DNA from: Calophaca sinica | Taxonomy: Eukaryota > Streptophyta > Magnoliopsida > Fabales > Fabaceae | DNA: 64,000 nt | NCBI GenBank assembly: GCA_037113605.1 | Contig: CM073735.1 | Location: forward strand, 13,686,001 to 13,750,000 | Direction of reading: 5' to 3' | In this document: positions 34,421 to 44,817 of the stretch, piece by piece | Layout: each line of letters opens with the position of its first letter | Numbering within the stretch: position 1 is the stretch's first letter | The notes under the pieces: model-generated | Told to the model about the DNA's origin: nothing | Seen by the model: only the letters and a program-made list of their open reading frames with translations | Databases searched by the model: none | Translations under genes and position numbers: made by a program

Positions 34421-35431
34421 CTAAATTTCTAGTTCACATTGTTTTGTACGAGGATCAAGATGAGACAATGATAATTCATTCCAACTAATCTCTTTTTCCA
34501 GCTGCTTATTCTCTCCCCCTAATTTTGGAAAAATTGATTCATCAAAATGACAATCAGCAAATCGAGCTGTAAATAAATCTCCCGTTGTTGGTTCAAGATA
34601 CTTAATTATAGATGGAGATTCATATCCAACATATATTCCCAACCTTCTTTGAGGACCCATCTTAATGCGTTGTGGTGGAGCAATTGAAACATACACCGCA
34701 CATCCAAAAAAAATTAGATAGGAAATATTTGGTTCTTGACCAAAAACCAATTGTATAGGGGAGGACGTGTGACAACTTATTGGCCTGATGCGAATCAATG
34801 TCGCATCATGTAATATTGCATGTCCCCAAGTAGAAATTGGAAGTTTTGATCTCATAAGAATTGGTCTTGCAATTAACTTTACACGCTTAATGAATGATTC
34901 TGCAAGTCTATTTTGAGTATGAACATGTGTTACAGGATGTTCAATATCAATTCCAATAGACATACAATACTCATTAAATGCCTGAGATGTAAACTCAGCA
35001 GCATTATCAAGGCGTATTTTCTTAACTGGATAATCAGGGAAATGAGCTCTTAGTCTAATTAGTTGAGCAAGCAATCTCGCAAACGCCTGGTTGCGAGTTG
35101 ACAACAAACATACATGTGACCATCTAGTTGATGCATCAATTAAAACCATAAAATATCTAAATGGTCCACATGGTGGGTGTATTGGCCCACAAATATCACC
35201 TTGTATACGTTCTAAAAATTTGAGAGATTCACTCCCAATTTTTGTTGGTGATGGTCTGATTATCAACTTCCCTTGGGAACAAGCAGTACATGAGAAATTA
35301 TTGGATTGAAGAATCTCATGGCTCTTCAATGGATGTCCACATGAATTTTCAATTATTTTTCGCATCATAATAGACCCGGGATGACCCAGCCGATCATGCC
35401 AAATAACAAACTTATTGTGATTTGTAAACTT
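34421..35431 (-). pseudogene. Copia integrase (with pre-integrase domain)
   Basis: The frame opens with WHDRLGHPG (pre-integrase), then C-x2-C in FSCTACSQGK. The DDE core has D in QGDICGP, D in RLDNAAEF and E in RLAESFIKR. It continues through QLVFGQEPNISYLIFFGC and RLGIYVGY, typical of copia integrase C-termini. TAG codons bound it at 35432-35434 and 34421-34423, in the same frame as the flanking domains, so these are nonsense mutations rather than natural ends. Confidence 0.9.
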
Positions 35432-35920
35432 CTAGTTTAGAATAGTATGTGTTTCAATTGTACTAATATAAGTATAGTACAAACCGGAAGAAAAAGCATG
35501 TAATTTTTCTAATACACATTTTTTATATAAGGCATTTCTCGTGATATAGAGATATTCAGTATCTCCTTCATTTTGTGTCTCAATATGGTACCCATTTAAG
35601 CGAATATCCTTTAAACTTAATAAGTTTCTATGAGACTTAGAAGAATATAACACACTATTAATATGTAACTTTGTTCCTCCGGGTAACAATACATTAGCTC
35701 TTCCGGAGCCTTCAATTATCTTTGTAGTACCAGATATAGTACTAACATTGGTTTCTTGCATTACTAAATAAGAGAAATATTTTTTTATCCTTGAGAATCG
35801 TGTGGGTCGTTGCACTATCAGTGAGACACATGTCTTCATTATTGATGCTAGTGTCAACACTCATTCTTCCAAAAATAAAAATAAAAATAAATAAGCAAGA
35901 AATATAAGAATAAAAAATAA
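35432..35920 (-). pseudogene. Copia protease (frameshifted)
   Basis: The catalytic motif lies in CLTDSATTHTIL (35815 region), in the gag frame. Near 35785, at a run of A/T, the coding frame shifts into the pol frame, which continues YFSYLVMQETNVSTISGT, IIEGSGRANVLLPGGTKL and NLLSLKDIRLNGYHI. The D-S-A triad variant is normal for plant copia proteases. Confidence 0.85.
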
Positions 35921-36101
35921 AAATAAAAATAAATAAGCAAGAAATATAAGAATCAATTTGAAAAGATAACAATCTTAGAAGTAAATTATTTATTGCTTAA
36001 AAAAACACAATAAAAATAAACATAAAGTTCAATAACATCAAAGATAAGGATTCAAAAAACACACTAAACATAAAATTTAAGAACATCAAAATATGAGAAA
36101 T

Positions 36102-37145
36102 TTATTTCTTGACACTCCCATCTCCAATAAGATGATCAATTTTTCCATCTGGATGGGCAAAGAAATCAACAACATCTAAATGAGTAACATCCATATGGCC
36201 ATAATCAGAATCACCATTTTCATAAGCAACATGTGTCTCTATCTTTTTCTCTTTATTTTTAATTGATTTTTGGTAAAGGTCGGCGAGATGCTTTGGCGTA
36301 CAACAGGTACGTGCCCAATGACCTTTGCCCCCACAACGATAGCAAAAATTTTCATCTTGTTTGCTATTCTGCCCACCTTTTTCCTTTTCATTCTTTTCAC
36401 TATTTTTCCACTTCTAGTGAGAAAATGTGTTTTCGAAATTTCCACCACGACCATGTCCATGACCACAGACAAGGCCACGGCCACGGCCATGACCACGACC
36501 ACAACTACGAGTTTGCCCATAAGTATAGTGGTCGTGCTTTGCTACATTCACTTCTGGGAATAGAGCAATACCAGTCAGACAGGCCTCATGATTTTTCATC
36601 AAAAACTCATTATTTTGTTCAGCCACAAGAAGACAAGAAATCAATTCAGAATATTTCTTAAATCCTTTTTCTCTATATTGTTGCTGCAGGAGCACATTAG
36701 ATGCATGAAAAGTGGAGAATGTTTTTTCTAACATATCTTCATCGGTAACCTTTTCTCCACACAATTTCAATTGAGAAGTGATTCTAAATATTGCAGAATT
36801 GTACTCACTTACAGTTTTAAAGTCTTGTAAGCATAAATGCATCCAATCATAACGAGCTTTTGGGAGAATCACAGTTTTCTGGTGGTCATATCTTTCTTTC
36901 AAACTATTCCAAAGGACAAGTGGGTCTTTCACAGTAAGATACTCCATTTTTAGCCCTTCATGAAGATGGTGACGGATGAATATCATAGCTTTGGCCTTAT
37001 CTTGATTAGATGCTTTATTTTCTTCTTTGTTAGTGTCTCCAAGACCATTTGTATCTAAATGAATTTCAGCATCTAGCACCCAAGACAAATAAATCTTTCC
37101 CGTGATGTCAAGAGCCACAAACTCAAGTTTTGTAAGATTTGACAT
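36102..37145 (-). pseudogene. Copia gag (UBN2 type) with zinc knuckle
   Basis: The frame starts MSNLTKLEFVALDITGKIYL and contains LWNSLKERYDHQKTVILPKA, YNSAIFRITSQLKLCG and EKTFSTFHASNVLLQQQYRE, the gag-polypeptide (UBN2) family. A Gly/His/Arg-rich tail follows. A TAG at 36414-36416 interrupts it just before the CCHC knuckle CYRCGGKGHWARTC (about 36335), which remains in the same frame. The frame ends naturally at 36102, then about 200 bp of T-rich spacer precedes the protease. Confidence 0.9.
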
Positions 37146-37311
37146 ATTTAGTACTATGATAAAAATATAAATACAAGTTAGATAAAAAATAAACTTATGA
37201 AGATAAAGAAATAGTTAAGAAATGAACAAGAAAAATAGTGATAAATGATCAAGAGAAAATACTACCTATGTATCTTCCTTTCACACAACACTATGCTCCA
37301 AGCTTTTGAAT

Positions 37312-37342
37312 CTCAGTTGGTTAGAGCATCGTGCTGATAACG
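37312..37342 (-). promoter_or_regulatory. Primer-binding site matching tRNA-Ile 5' half
   Basis: Directly inside the 5' LTR the plus strand reads CTCAGTTGGTTAGAGC then ATCGTGCTGATAACG. This is the D-stem to anticodon-loop part of plant tRNA-Ile(AAU), recalled from family knowledge, with two differences in 31. One is G where the gene has A at the wobble position. The element therefore appears primed by an internally cleaved (half) tRNA-Ile rather than by a tRNA 3' end. Confidence 0.7.
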
Positions 37343-37671
37343 TGTTATAAAATGAACCAAAATAAGAACAAGAAACTACAAAATATAGAAGAATAGATAT
37401 AGGAGAGAAATAGAGAATAGAGAAGATGAGAGACTTTGTATTATACTCTTCAATGTGAAATCTTTACAATGTTACATGAGTCCTATTTATAGGACACTAG
37501 TCTTGTAACTCACAAGCCTATTAAATGCCTCACACAATGGGACATTAACATATGAAAATTAAGAGTAATAACAATGAGTGAAAGCATTTTACTCATGGGA
37601 GTTACATATAGGAGCATCCTATGGAAAATGGAAAAGCCAATTAAAATGGGCATCCACTAATATTTATAATA
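37343..37671 (-). repeat. 5' LTR of the copia element
   Basis: This 329-bp repeat is about 96% identical by eye to 31823-32149, followed on its right by the target copy AACCC. On the minus strand it contains the palindromic TATA region GTCCTATAAATAGGAC, so the promoter would fire towards gag. Confidence 0.9.
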
Positions 37672-37861
37672 AACCCCTTTATTTTCCTATTCTTCAATTG
37701 TTGGGCCTAAATATGCCGAGTTTCAAATTTCATCACCTAATTTATTATTTATTCATTTTTAAAAAATGAAAAAAGTTGAATATTCAAGGGAAAAAATTAC
37801 GTGTTCAGAGTCGGTCATAGAACTATAAATAAATAGTTAAAATTATTTTACTTAAATTTAA

Positions 37862-38354
37862 GGCTTAATTACACTTTTAACTCCTCTAGTTTGAGCTATT
37901 TGTGGTTTTAGTACATTGAGATTATTTTGAACAATTTTAGGCTATTTATTTTAAAAATTAAGCGAATATAGTCATACTATCAATTTTCTTTCACCTAAAC
38001 CCCTTAAATTTTTATTTTTTTATTAAAATATGTGTGTCTTGGTGAATTTGAGATATAAAATAGTTTTAAAAATTCAAAAATTTTATAAAATTTTATATTT
38101 TTTGTTCGATGTGGGGTTAGGGTTTCAAAAAAAGAAAAATTGAGATTTTTTATTTTGAGTTAAATTTATGTTTTGCGTGAAATAATATTTAAAACAATTA
38201 AATCAATCTAATTTGTGAAAATTTTTAATAGATTAGGAGAATTTGAGAGTTTTAAATAAAAGAAAATAGATGAAGAGACAAAGATTGCTTGAAAAAATAG
38301 AAGGACCAAACTCACACATAGCCCTAACTAGAGGCACAAAAATGTAACTGAGCC
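37862..38354. mobile_element. Mutator-like MITE
   Basis: Ends GGCTTAATTACACTTTT and AAAAATGTAACTGAGCC are inverted. A perfect 9-bp duplication, TAAATTTAA, flanks it (37853-37861 and 38355-38363). It is AT-rich without genes. Confidence 0.85.
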
Positions 38355-38725
38355 TAAATTTAATATCGTGACCATCTATCGTCATTACAGGGTAAAAATT
38401 ATTTTAGTTTGCCAAAATCGTGCTCACACAGTCACACCTAATTTGCTTCATCAGATACTCAAAATAGCCCGTCCCCGAACCCAATTTATTTATTTTTTTG
38501 TTGAATAGCCAGAACCCAGTACTAGTAAATAGTACACGACACGATGGTGGGCTTGGTTGACAGTGGTGTGCAATATTCAGGGGCGATGACTTGGGATGTG
38601 AGTCAATGTGATCAAATAGGTGGTGCAAAGATCAAATGGGTATTTACTAGTATATAATTAACTGTTGCTTTTCTAAAATCTAACTAAACTACACATGGTT
38701 TATAAAGAGTGAAGGTTAGTTGAAC

Positions 38726-39090
38726 CAGTGCCAGAGCTTCATTGAAATGTCTAAGGGAGCCAAAAAAAAACGTGATCAATATATATATTAATATTTCACA
38801 AATATTATAGTAACTGTTAAGTGGCAGACTGGCTTGGGCGCCTGGTTTTATTTGCGGGAATGCCGTTCGAATCTCGCTCAGGCATTCGAATCTCGCTTAG
38901 GCATTTATTAACGTAAAATGTGCATGCGCTGGACTAGAGCACGGGTCGCAGGAGTTGCCAAAAACAAGCCTACCCGCTACGCCGCACAAGCATTCGTGAT
39001 ATGTATCACGCAATACCATATATAATAAAGAAATTTAAAATGTCTGGGGGAGCCACAGCTCCCCTATGTCATAACAAAGCTCCGCCACTG
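38726..39090. mobile_element. Non-autonomous hAT element
   Basis: Terminal repeats CAGTGCCAGAGCTT and AAGCTCCGCCACTG, with a perfect 8-bp duplication AGTTGAAC (38718-38725 and 39091-39098), are hAT hallmarks. Inside, GTTCGAATCTCGCTCAGG-like words occur twice and resemble a pol III B box. Confidence 0.85.
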
Positions 39091-39098
39091 AGTTGAAC

Positions 39099-40295
39099 AT
39101 CCATAACAACCTTCGAATATATTAAAACTAGTGTAGCTAAATTTGTATAGTAAAATAATAACGAATAATAATTGATAATTGATATAATTAATAAATAAAA
39201 ATATGTGAGTCAATTAAAAGTTTTACACTTTGAAATTATTGTTTGACATGAGGTAATAATGGTTGCTATAATTAAAACAATAGCTTAAAAAATTAAATTG
39301 ATTTAGGTAAAATATTTAATAATTGTTATATTGTCACATGACTTGGATAAAATTTTGATTAAATGACAAATGTCCAGATATGGAAATTAATTGATTGATA
39401 TGCTTTAATTTATTTACATTTTGAATTTGAAATTGATTTAATTCAAATTTGATTGAATGGTAAAAATCTAGATATAAGCATTAGTTGATTGATATATCTT
39501 AATTAATGAAATAACATGAATTAAAAAAAATTTCAATTAAGATATTGTATGAAAGTATGATTTCTTCTATTTTTGATTTCAGAATGCAAAGATTTTGAAC
39601 TGGATAAGTTCAAATCAAAAAAGGATTGGGGGGTCTGATCTTATTTGATTCATTTTTTTCGTTTTATTACTCATTTAGTAATATTCATTATAGATATTAT
39701 AGATATGAATATTAATAAATGGGTAATAAATATGAATTCAATATTTGAATTATTTCTATTTCAATCAATATCCATTTTTAAAATAATAGTAATTCTAAAT
39801 AGTAATTAATATTACTAAAAAGAATATCAATTTTCATAAAATAAATTATTTTTTTATTTTGGCAGGAAAAGAATGAATGTGAAGCTGCCACGTGGCATGA
39901 GTCTACGTGGCAAAACTTCATTTTATATAATATAGTAAATATTGATTCAGCGCCTTATACCAAGCCCAAGGAAGCCGACTCACCTCGTAAACAATGCCTC
40001 CAACATGGACCCCACTCCCTGACATGATCACTCGAGTACAACTGATGTCACTTAGCAAACACGACGGGCTACTCCCCTATCCTAAGAAAGGCGCAAACTA
40101 GGTCAATCCATGGGAATCCGATTGCGTGTTCCGAGAAGTGACATAATGGATGTTGGTCAGAGAAAAGGCGAGGAGATCGAGTAAGTGAGAAACATCCCAC
40201 GCTCACTTCTCAGCTCTCCCCACTTCTCGAGAGAGAAAATCGAATCAAAGAATGACGCAATGGTTCTGAATGAGTGAGGAAGAGGGGATATATAC
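39099..40295. other. Intergenic DNA, possible gypsy LTR fragment
   Basis: AT-rich to 39870, then a GC-richer stretch (39880-40250) with CCACGTGGCA and CTACGTGGCA words that could be a fragment of a large LTR. No termini or duplication could be found and no gene is seen. Confidence 0.35.
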
Positions 40296-40310
40296 CTTTA
40301 CCTTGGATTT

Positions 40311-40778
40311 TTTTTTTTGATAAGCAAAAGAATATATTAAGAAGGAGTACAAGGGGTACTCTGAACCCAAATTTACAGATGTTCGGGGAAGGAAGTGTCT
40401 CGTTAAAACCTCTCAAGGCCAAAACCCAGTGGAAAAAAGACCAAGAGAGAAAAAAGAGTACAGCTACCAACCCCACAAAATGACAAAACCAGCCACCACC
40501 AAAGGAAAAAAGGAGAAAAGGCACTGCAACACACGATAATGCTCTACACAGATCAGCACAGAACCAGGAAATTCGTCCACCAGCATAAACACAACGCCAC
40601 TCCACCAAAAAGTCAACCACACTACAACAAAAGGGTGCCACACCACCCCAAACCACAACAGCAGCAAGAAACCAAATACAACAAATGCCACCCAACACCC
40701 ATTTGATTGTAATGCAACGTAGCTACAGGCCTCCACAGAACCACACCAGCATCCACAACAAAGACCCCCACATCACCT
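40311..40778 (-). mobile_element. 5'-truncated LINE (-)
   Basis: A poly-T start, then GATAAGCAAAAGAATATATT (the reversed LINE 3' end). The 15-bp duplication CTTTACCTTGGATTT flanks it (40296-40310 and 40779-40793). Minus-strand translation near the end reads FGFRVPLVLLLNIFFCLSKK, a phrase often seen at plant LINE tails. The longer minus ORFs (40210-40736) cross or fill this insert and are not host genes. Confidence 0.85.
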
Positions 40779-41536
40779 CTTTACCTTGGATTTATTGAAT
40801 CTCAACTCTAAAATGAAAAATGATATATCCATATTGTTAAATAAACTTGTTAAATAGAAGATAATTTTAAAAGAAATATTATTTGATGATTGAAAAAAGT
40901 TGGATGAAAAACGTTTGGTTAATAAAAAACCCCTTTCATCCATTATTTTCTACTACTGTTACATATGTTTCAAGGGAAAAGTTAGATTTAAAAAGTTTTT
41001 TTTTGACGAAAGGATTTAATAAGTTAGACACCAAAATCCCTATTTTTATTACTACTCCAATAGTTACTAAGCTATTATACTCGTAAAAAAAAGTTATCAA
41101 AAGTCCGTGCACGACAAAGTGATTGGTGAATCTGAAAAAAAAAAATAGAGAATTTTTTTTTGGGGTCATAAAATAGAGAAATTTTAAAAAGGAAAATGCT
41201 AACAAGTTGATAGTGGGCTGCGAAATATGAGCCACGCTGGGTCCAAGAGAAAAATTCAAAAGCCTGTTTGGTTAAAAGATTTTATGTGTTAAGAGTAATT
41301 GATGTTTTATTGCCTTTATGTCTTTTTGTTTTCTCTAAAGTCAAATATTGACACATGTATGGGTAAGATTTATTTGCTTTGCCAGATATTTTCTCTTTAA
41401 ATGTAGGGTTTTGTTTCTGAAGGAAGTAATGAAAAACCCAGTTGTTAATTTTTCTCTTCTCTAAATTTTTCCTAGCAAACCCTAGCTTTTCTTTAGTTCT
41501 CTTGTGGTAGACAACAGCCTATCACAAATGCTCTTA

Positions 41537-41663
41537 GGGCATTGGTTAAGAAATCAAAATAGCTAACTTTGTATAGAAAAATGATATATTTATTACATCG
41601 AAAAATGTTTACCTTGTATTCTCAAAACAAATATTTGTTTTATAGATTCTTTAATCAATGCCC
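41537..41663. mobile_element. Small MITE, TTA target
   Basis: Inverted ends GGGCATTGGTTAAGAAATC and TTTAATCAATGCCC are flanked by TTA (41534-41536 and 41664-41666), Harbinger-like. It is 127 bp long. Confidence 0.75.
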
Positions 41664-41871
41664 TTAGGACATTCGTTCTTTAAAAAGTAATAATACAAGA
41701 ATGTTGAAGATTGAAACATACTAATATTTTTTTTGTTTTTTTGAAAGAAAGAGAGGCTAGGTAGCATCTCTTATTTCGATCCTCTAAATAAGTACTGCTT
41801 AATTAATATATATCCTATAATTTGATGAACTTAAACGAATTAATTTACTGCTAATGTAAATTATTATTATT

Positions 41872-42031
41872 TTATAAATAAAAGTTTAGTTGAGTTGGGT
41901 CCCAGGGCTCACTAGAGTCAGCGAAAACCTCAAGTTTTTTTGAGCACTTATAAAGATACTTACATGTTACAGGATTCGAATTCACATCATTGTTAGATAT
42001 GAGTCAAATCCTTATCAATTGGACAAACCTT
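41872..42031 (-). mobile_element. tRNA-derived SINE (-)
   Basis: On the minus strand GTCCAATTGATAAGG (A box region) and AATTCGAATCCTG (B box) are followed by ..GGGACCCAACTCAACTAAAC-TTTTAT. The tail matches the copy at 62.37 kb, which defines the family. The target duplication is unclear. Confidence 0.65.
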
Positions 42032-42218
42032 TCTTAAATGATTAAGTAACAACTTCCTTACAGCTCCCACAAGAAAATAAAAACAAATTCCTCACATTGG
42101 GCTATAAAATGTTTACCGTAAGTATATTATCTCCCATGGCTATAAAATGTCAATTTAAGAATGTCGATACGATAGTTAAGGTAAGTGGTCAAATATTTGA
42201 CCAAAAAAAGGTAAGTAA

Positions 42219-42621
42219 GGCTCTATTTGATAAAGTCATTTTACGAGCTTATAGCGGATTAATTTTTATAAGGTGTTTGGTAACATTAGCTTATAACATT
42301 TTTTCACTAGCTTATAACGTTTTTTTAGATGCTATTTGAAGTAGTGTTTGAGTTTATAGCTTATAGCGTTTCATTTTTTCTCTCATTTCTACCCTTATTA
42401 CTTTAATTAAATTATTTGTTTATTCCCTATTAAATTATTAACCCTTACATTCTATCTCTCATTTATTACAAATATCATTTTATGTTATTTTATATTTATC
42501 AGCTAGTTCAACCACTAATTTTACCAAACACTTTAAATTTAATATGCTAGTTTATCTGCTATAAGTTCATACGCTATTCACTGGCTTATATGTTATCTGC
42601 TATTTTTTAGCAAACAGAGCC
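42219..42621. mobile_element. Harbinger-like MITE
   Basis: Inverted ends GGCTCTATTTG and CAAACAGAGCC are flanked by TAA (42216-42218 and 42622-42624). The subterminal region is rich in AGCTTATA words. Confidence 0.8.
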
Positions 42622-42660
42622 TAAGTGGTCAATTATGTATTGTTTTTTGGTACAAAAATA

Positions 42661-42789
42661 CTACTCTTGAACTATTTATAAGGCAAAAAAAAATGTATGT
42701 ATCTGGTCCAAAAATTGGACCAGATACATACATTTTTTAACGAATCTGAAAATGACTTTTTGCCTTATAAATGGTTCTAGAGGGAGTAT
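42661..42789. mobile_element. Stowaway-like MITE with strong central hairpin
   Basis: Arms share ATTTATAAGGCAAAAA. The centre is a perfect 19-bp palindromic stem (ATGTATGTATCTGGTCCAA, loop AAA). The right end AGAGGGAGTA is Stowaway-like; the left end is degraded. Confidence 0.7.
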
Positions 42790-43942
42790 GTATTTAATGT
42801 TGTTGTCATAATAAATATTTACGATATACTATTAAATGTAAATTAATAAAATAATTATTGATATTTTATATCAAATAAAATTTAACTTATAAAAAAAGTA
42901 ATAAAATTTAAATATTAAATTTTTTTATATCAATTACACATATTTAACAAACCCATTATTTATTATCTATGTGTGCGTAATTCCGGTCATCAATTTTTTC
43001 ATGAATAATTGATATTATTTATTTTATCCTCTAAAATAAAGTATTTAGTTTAGTAGTCCTAGTATTTTAACAAAATTGAATATCTTTTTATAATTTTATT
43101 TACGTTTGTTTTAAAAATATAATCGTCCTAATAGTCGATAAAAATGTTAAATAAAAATTACATACATTAAATATTTCGAAATATAAAAATACTATTAAAT
43201 ACTTATACATACGAAGTTTTTTCTTTGGAAAAAAAAATACATACGAAGTTTTTTTGTTAAATTTTACATACGAACTACAAGGTTTTTTTGGTCAATACGA
43301 ACTAGTACAAGGTTTGAATTTTCAATTTTGATTCTTGAGAATGGGACAGTGAAAATGGGTTTCCGTTTTTGACTTTTGCCTTTACCGTGGGCCATTAAAA
43401 ATGGATCAGAATTCGTGGCAAATACCCTCTCTTGTATGAAATATAAGTAGTGGTATTCGCGGTGCGGTTTGGTTCGGTTTTGAAGAAAAAAGTTATCTAA
43501 TTTAAAGATTAAAATAACATATTGTTCGGTTTGGTTTGAATGACTTCCTTAAGAAAATCTGAATTAATCCGATCCGATTAAATGCAGTTTGGATTGGATC
43601 GGATAATTCGTTTTTTATTTTTTTCGAACATTACATATTAATTATTTATATTACTTCAAATAATATATTTAGAGTTAATTTTTTAAAGAATTAATTTTTA
43701 GTAAATATTTAAAGAGTGGATTTACTTTGGTTTGGTTAGGTTTTAATTTGGTAAATATTTAAACAGTAGATTTGAACAGTGTATTTACTTTAAATTATCT
43801 TTGAATATGCTTTCTTAAGAACATGCGGTTGTGGTTGTCAATTTTTTTTTGTGTGATCGGTTTGCAGTTTTTCTTTGGATTGATTTGGATTTGAACAGCA
43901 CTAAATATAAAAAGTAAACTAAATACATAGACTTTTTTATTA
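42790..43942. other. AT-rich intergenic DNA
   Basis: No gene is seen. Around 43445-43900 there are degenerate GGTTTGG/TTCGGTTTTG words typical of old non-coding repeats. Confidence 0.4.
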
Positions 43943-43944
43943 TA

Positions 43945-44080
43945 CTTCCTCCGTTTTCGTTTATACGTAAAAGTTATTTTTTATATTTATTGAAAAATAT
44001 ATGTATCTGATCTAAAATTTAGATTAGGTACATATATTTTTCAATAAACGTAAAAAATGACTTTCGATTATAAACGAAAT
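43945..44080. mobile_element. Stowaway-like MITE (degraded)
   Basis: The left end ACTTCCTCCGTTTTCG, long complementary arms (GAAAAATATATGTA / TACATATATTTTTC) and a decayed right end identify a Stowaway relative. Confidence 0.7.
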
Positions 44081-44123
44081 GGGTTGAGTATTTTATAAAA
44101 AAAATTCTTATATATTTCAGACG

Positions 44124-44808
44124 AGTAATGTTATTCCAACACCCCTTTTTCCTACACCATATACAACACCGTATTTTTCCGTGCAGTTTATGCGGATTAG
44201 ATTTTGATCCGCATTTTAATCCGTACCTTTTTTTATTTATACATGAGCATATTTTTTTAAGTGGTTAACAGAAGTTATTTAAATGGTTAACACGGGTTGT
44301 GTAAGTGGTTAACGCAGTCCACTAATATTAATACACATTTTTAAGTGGTTAACAGAAGTTATGCAAGTGGTTAATACGAGTTGTGTAAGTGGTTAACACG
44401 AGTTTGAAGTGAGATACAGTATATTTTGAAGTGGTTAATGACTTTCGTAAGTGGTTAACACAAGTTATGCAAGTAGTTAATACGAGTTGTGTAAGTGGTT
44501 AACACAAGTTTGAAGTGAGATACAGTATATTTTGAAGTGGTTAACAAGCTTTTTGTAAGTGGTTAACACAAGTTATGTAAGTGGTTAATACGCGTCGTGT
44601 AAGTGGTTAACACTACTTTGAAGTGAGATGCAGTGTTAACCACTTACACAACTCGTGTTAACCACTTACATAACTTTTGTTAACCACTTAAAAATCTGTT
44701 CGTAAAAAATAAAATGCATTTAATCCGCATAAATTGTCTGCATAAACCGTATGAAAATATAATATTATATACGGTATAGGAAAAAAGGGTGTTGGAATAA
44801 CATTATTG
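44124..44808. mobile_element. Mutator-like MITE with GTGGTTAAC array
   Basis: Terminal repeats AGTAATGTTATTCCAACACC and GGTGTTGGAATAACATTATT are flanked by the perfect 9-bp duplication TTTCAGACG (44115-44123 and 44809-44817). The interior (about 44257-44625) is an array of roughly a dozen 20-24-bp units with the core AAGTGGTTAACAC. Three inverted units follow (44634-44690), mirroring the left subterminal copies. It is non-coding. Confidence 0.9.
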
Positions 44809-44817
44809 TTTCAGACG

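Larger units (their letters stand above)
31823..37671 (-). mobile_element. Full-length Ty1/copia retrotransposon (-)
   Basis: This 5.85-kb element has LTRs of 327 and 329 bp and a perfect target duplication, AACCC (31818-31822 and 37672-37676). On the minus strand the order is LTR, primer-binding site, gag, protease, integrase, RT, RNase H, purine tract (GGGGAG), LTR. The LTRs differ by roughly a dozen substitutions (about 4% by eye), so the insertion is moderately old. All domains are recognisable, but five in-frame stops and at least two frameshifts make it inactive. Confidence 0.95.
27991..37677. mobile_element. Mutator-like element with plant-mobile-domain gene, split by a copia
   Basis: The terminal repeats share CCTCCCC..TTAATTTT..CTCCCC on the left (27991 onward, starting GGCCC) and inverted on the right (ending ..GGGGAGG..AACCCC at 37677). 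A 9-bp duplication, TTTATTTTC, flanks the whole (27982-27990 and 37678-37686). Without the copia inserted at 31823-37671 the element is about 3.8 kb. It carries a plus-strand plant mobile domain gene and a convergent minus-strand ORF, both broken. No MURA transposase is present, so it is non-autonomous. Confidence 0.8.

Noticed and set aside
36263..36661. 132-codon plus-strand His/Asp-rich ORF
   Set aside because: It is antisense to the Gly/His/Arg-rich tail and zinc knuckle of copia gag.
37312..37342. A tRNA-Ile gene
   Set aside because: Only the D-arm to anticodon-loop portion is present, with no acceptor stem, B box or T arm; it is a primer-binding site.
40210..40736. Hydrophobic minus-strand ORFs of 162 and 90 codons
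   Set aside because: They fill or cross a LINE tail with a clear 15-bp duplication; the frames are alternative readings of LINE 3' sequence.
44257..44690. Regular short repeats resembling a CRISPR array
   Set aside because: Units are degenerate, spacers are not unique, both orientations occur, and clean transposon ends surround them in a plant genome.
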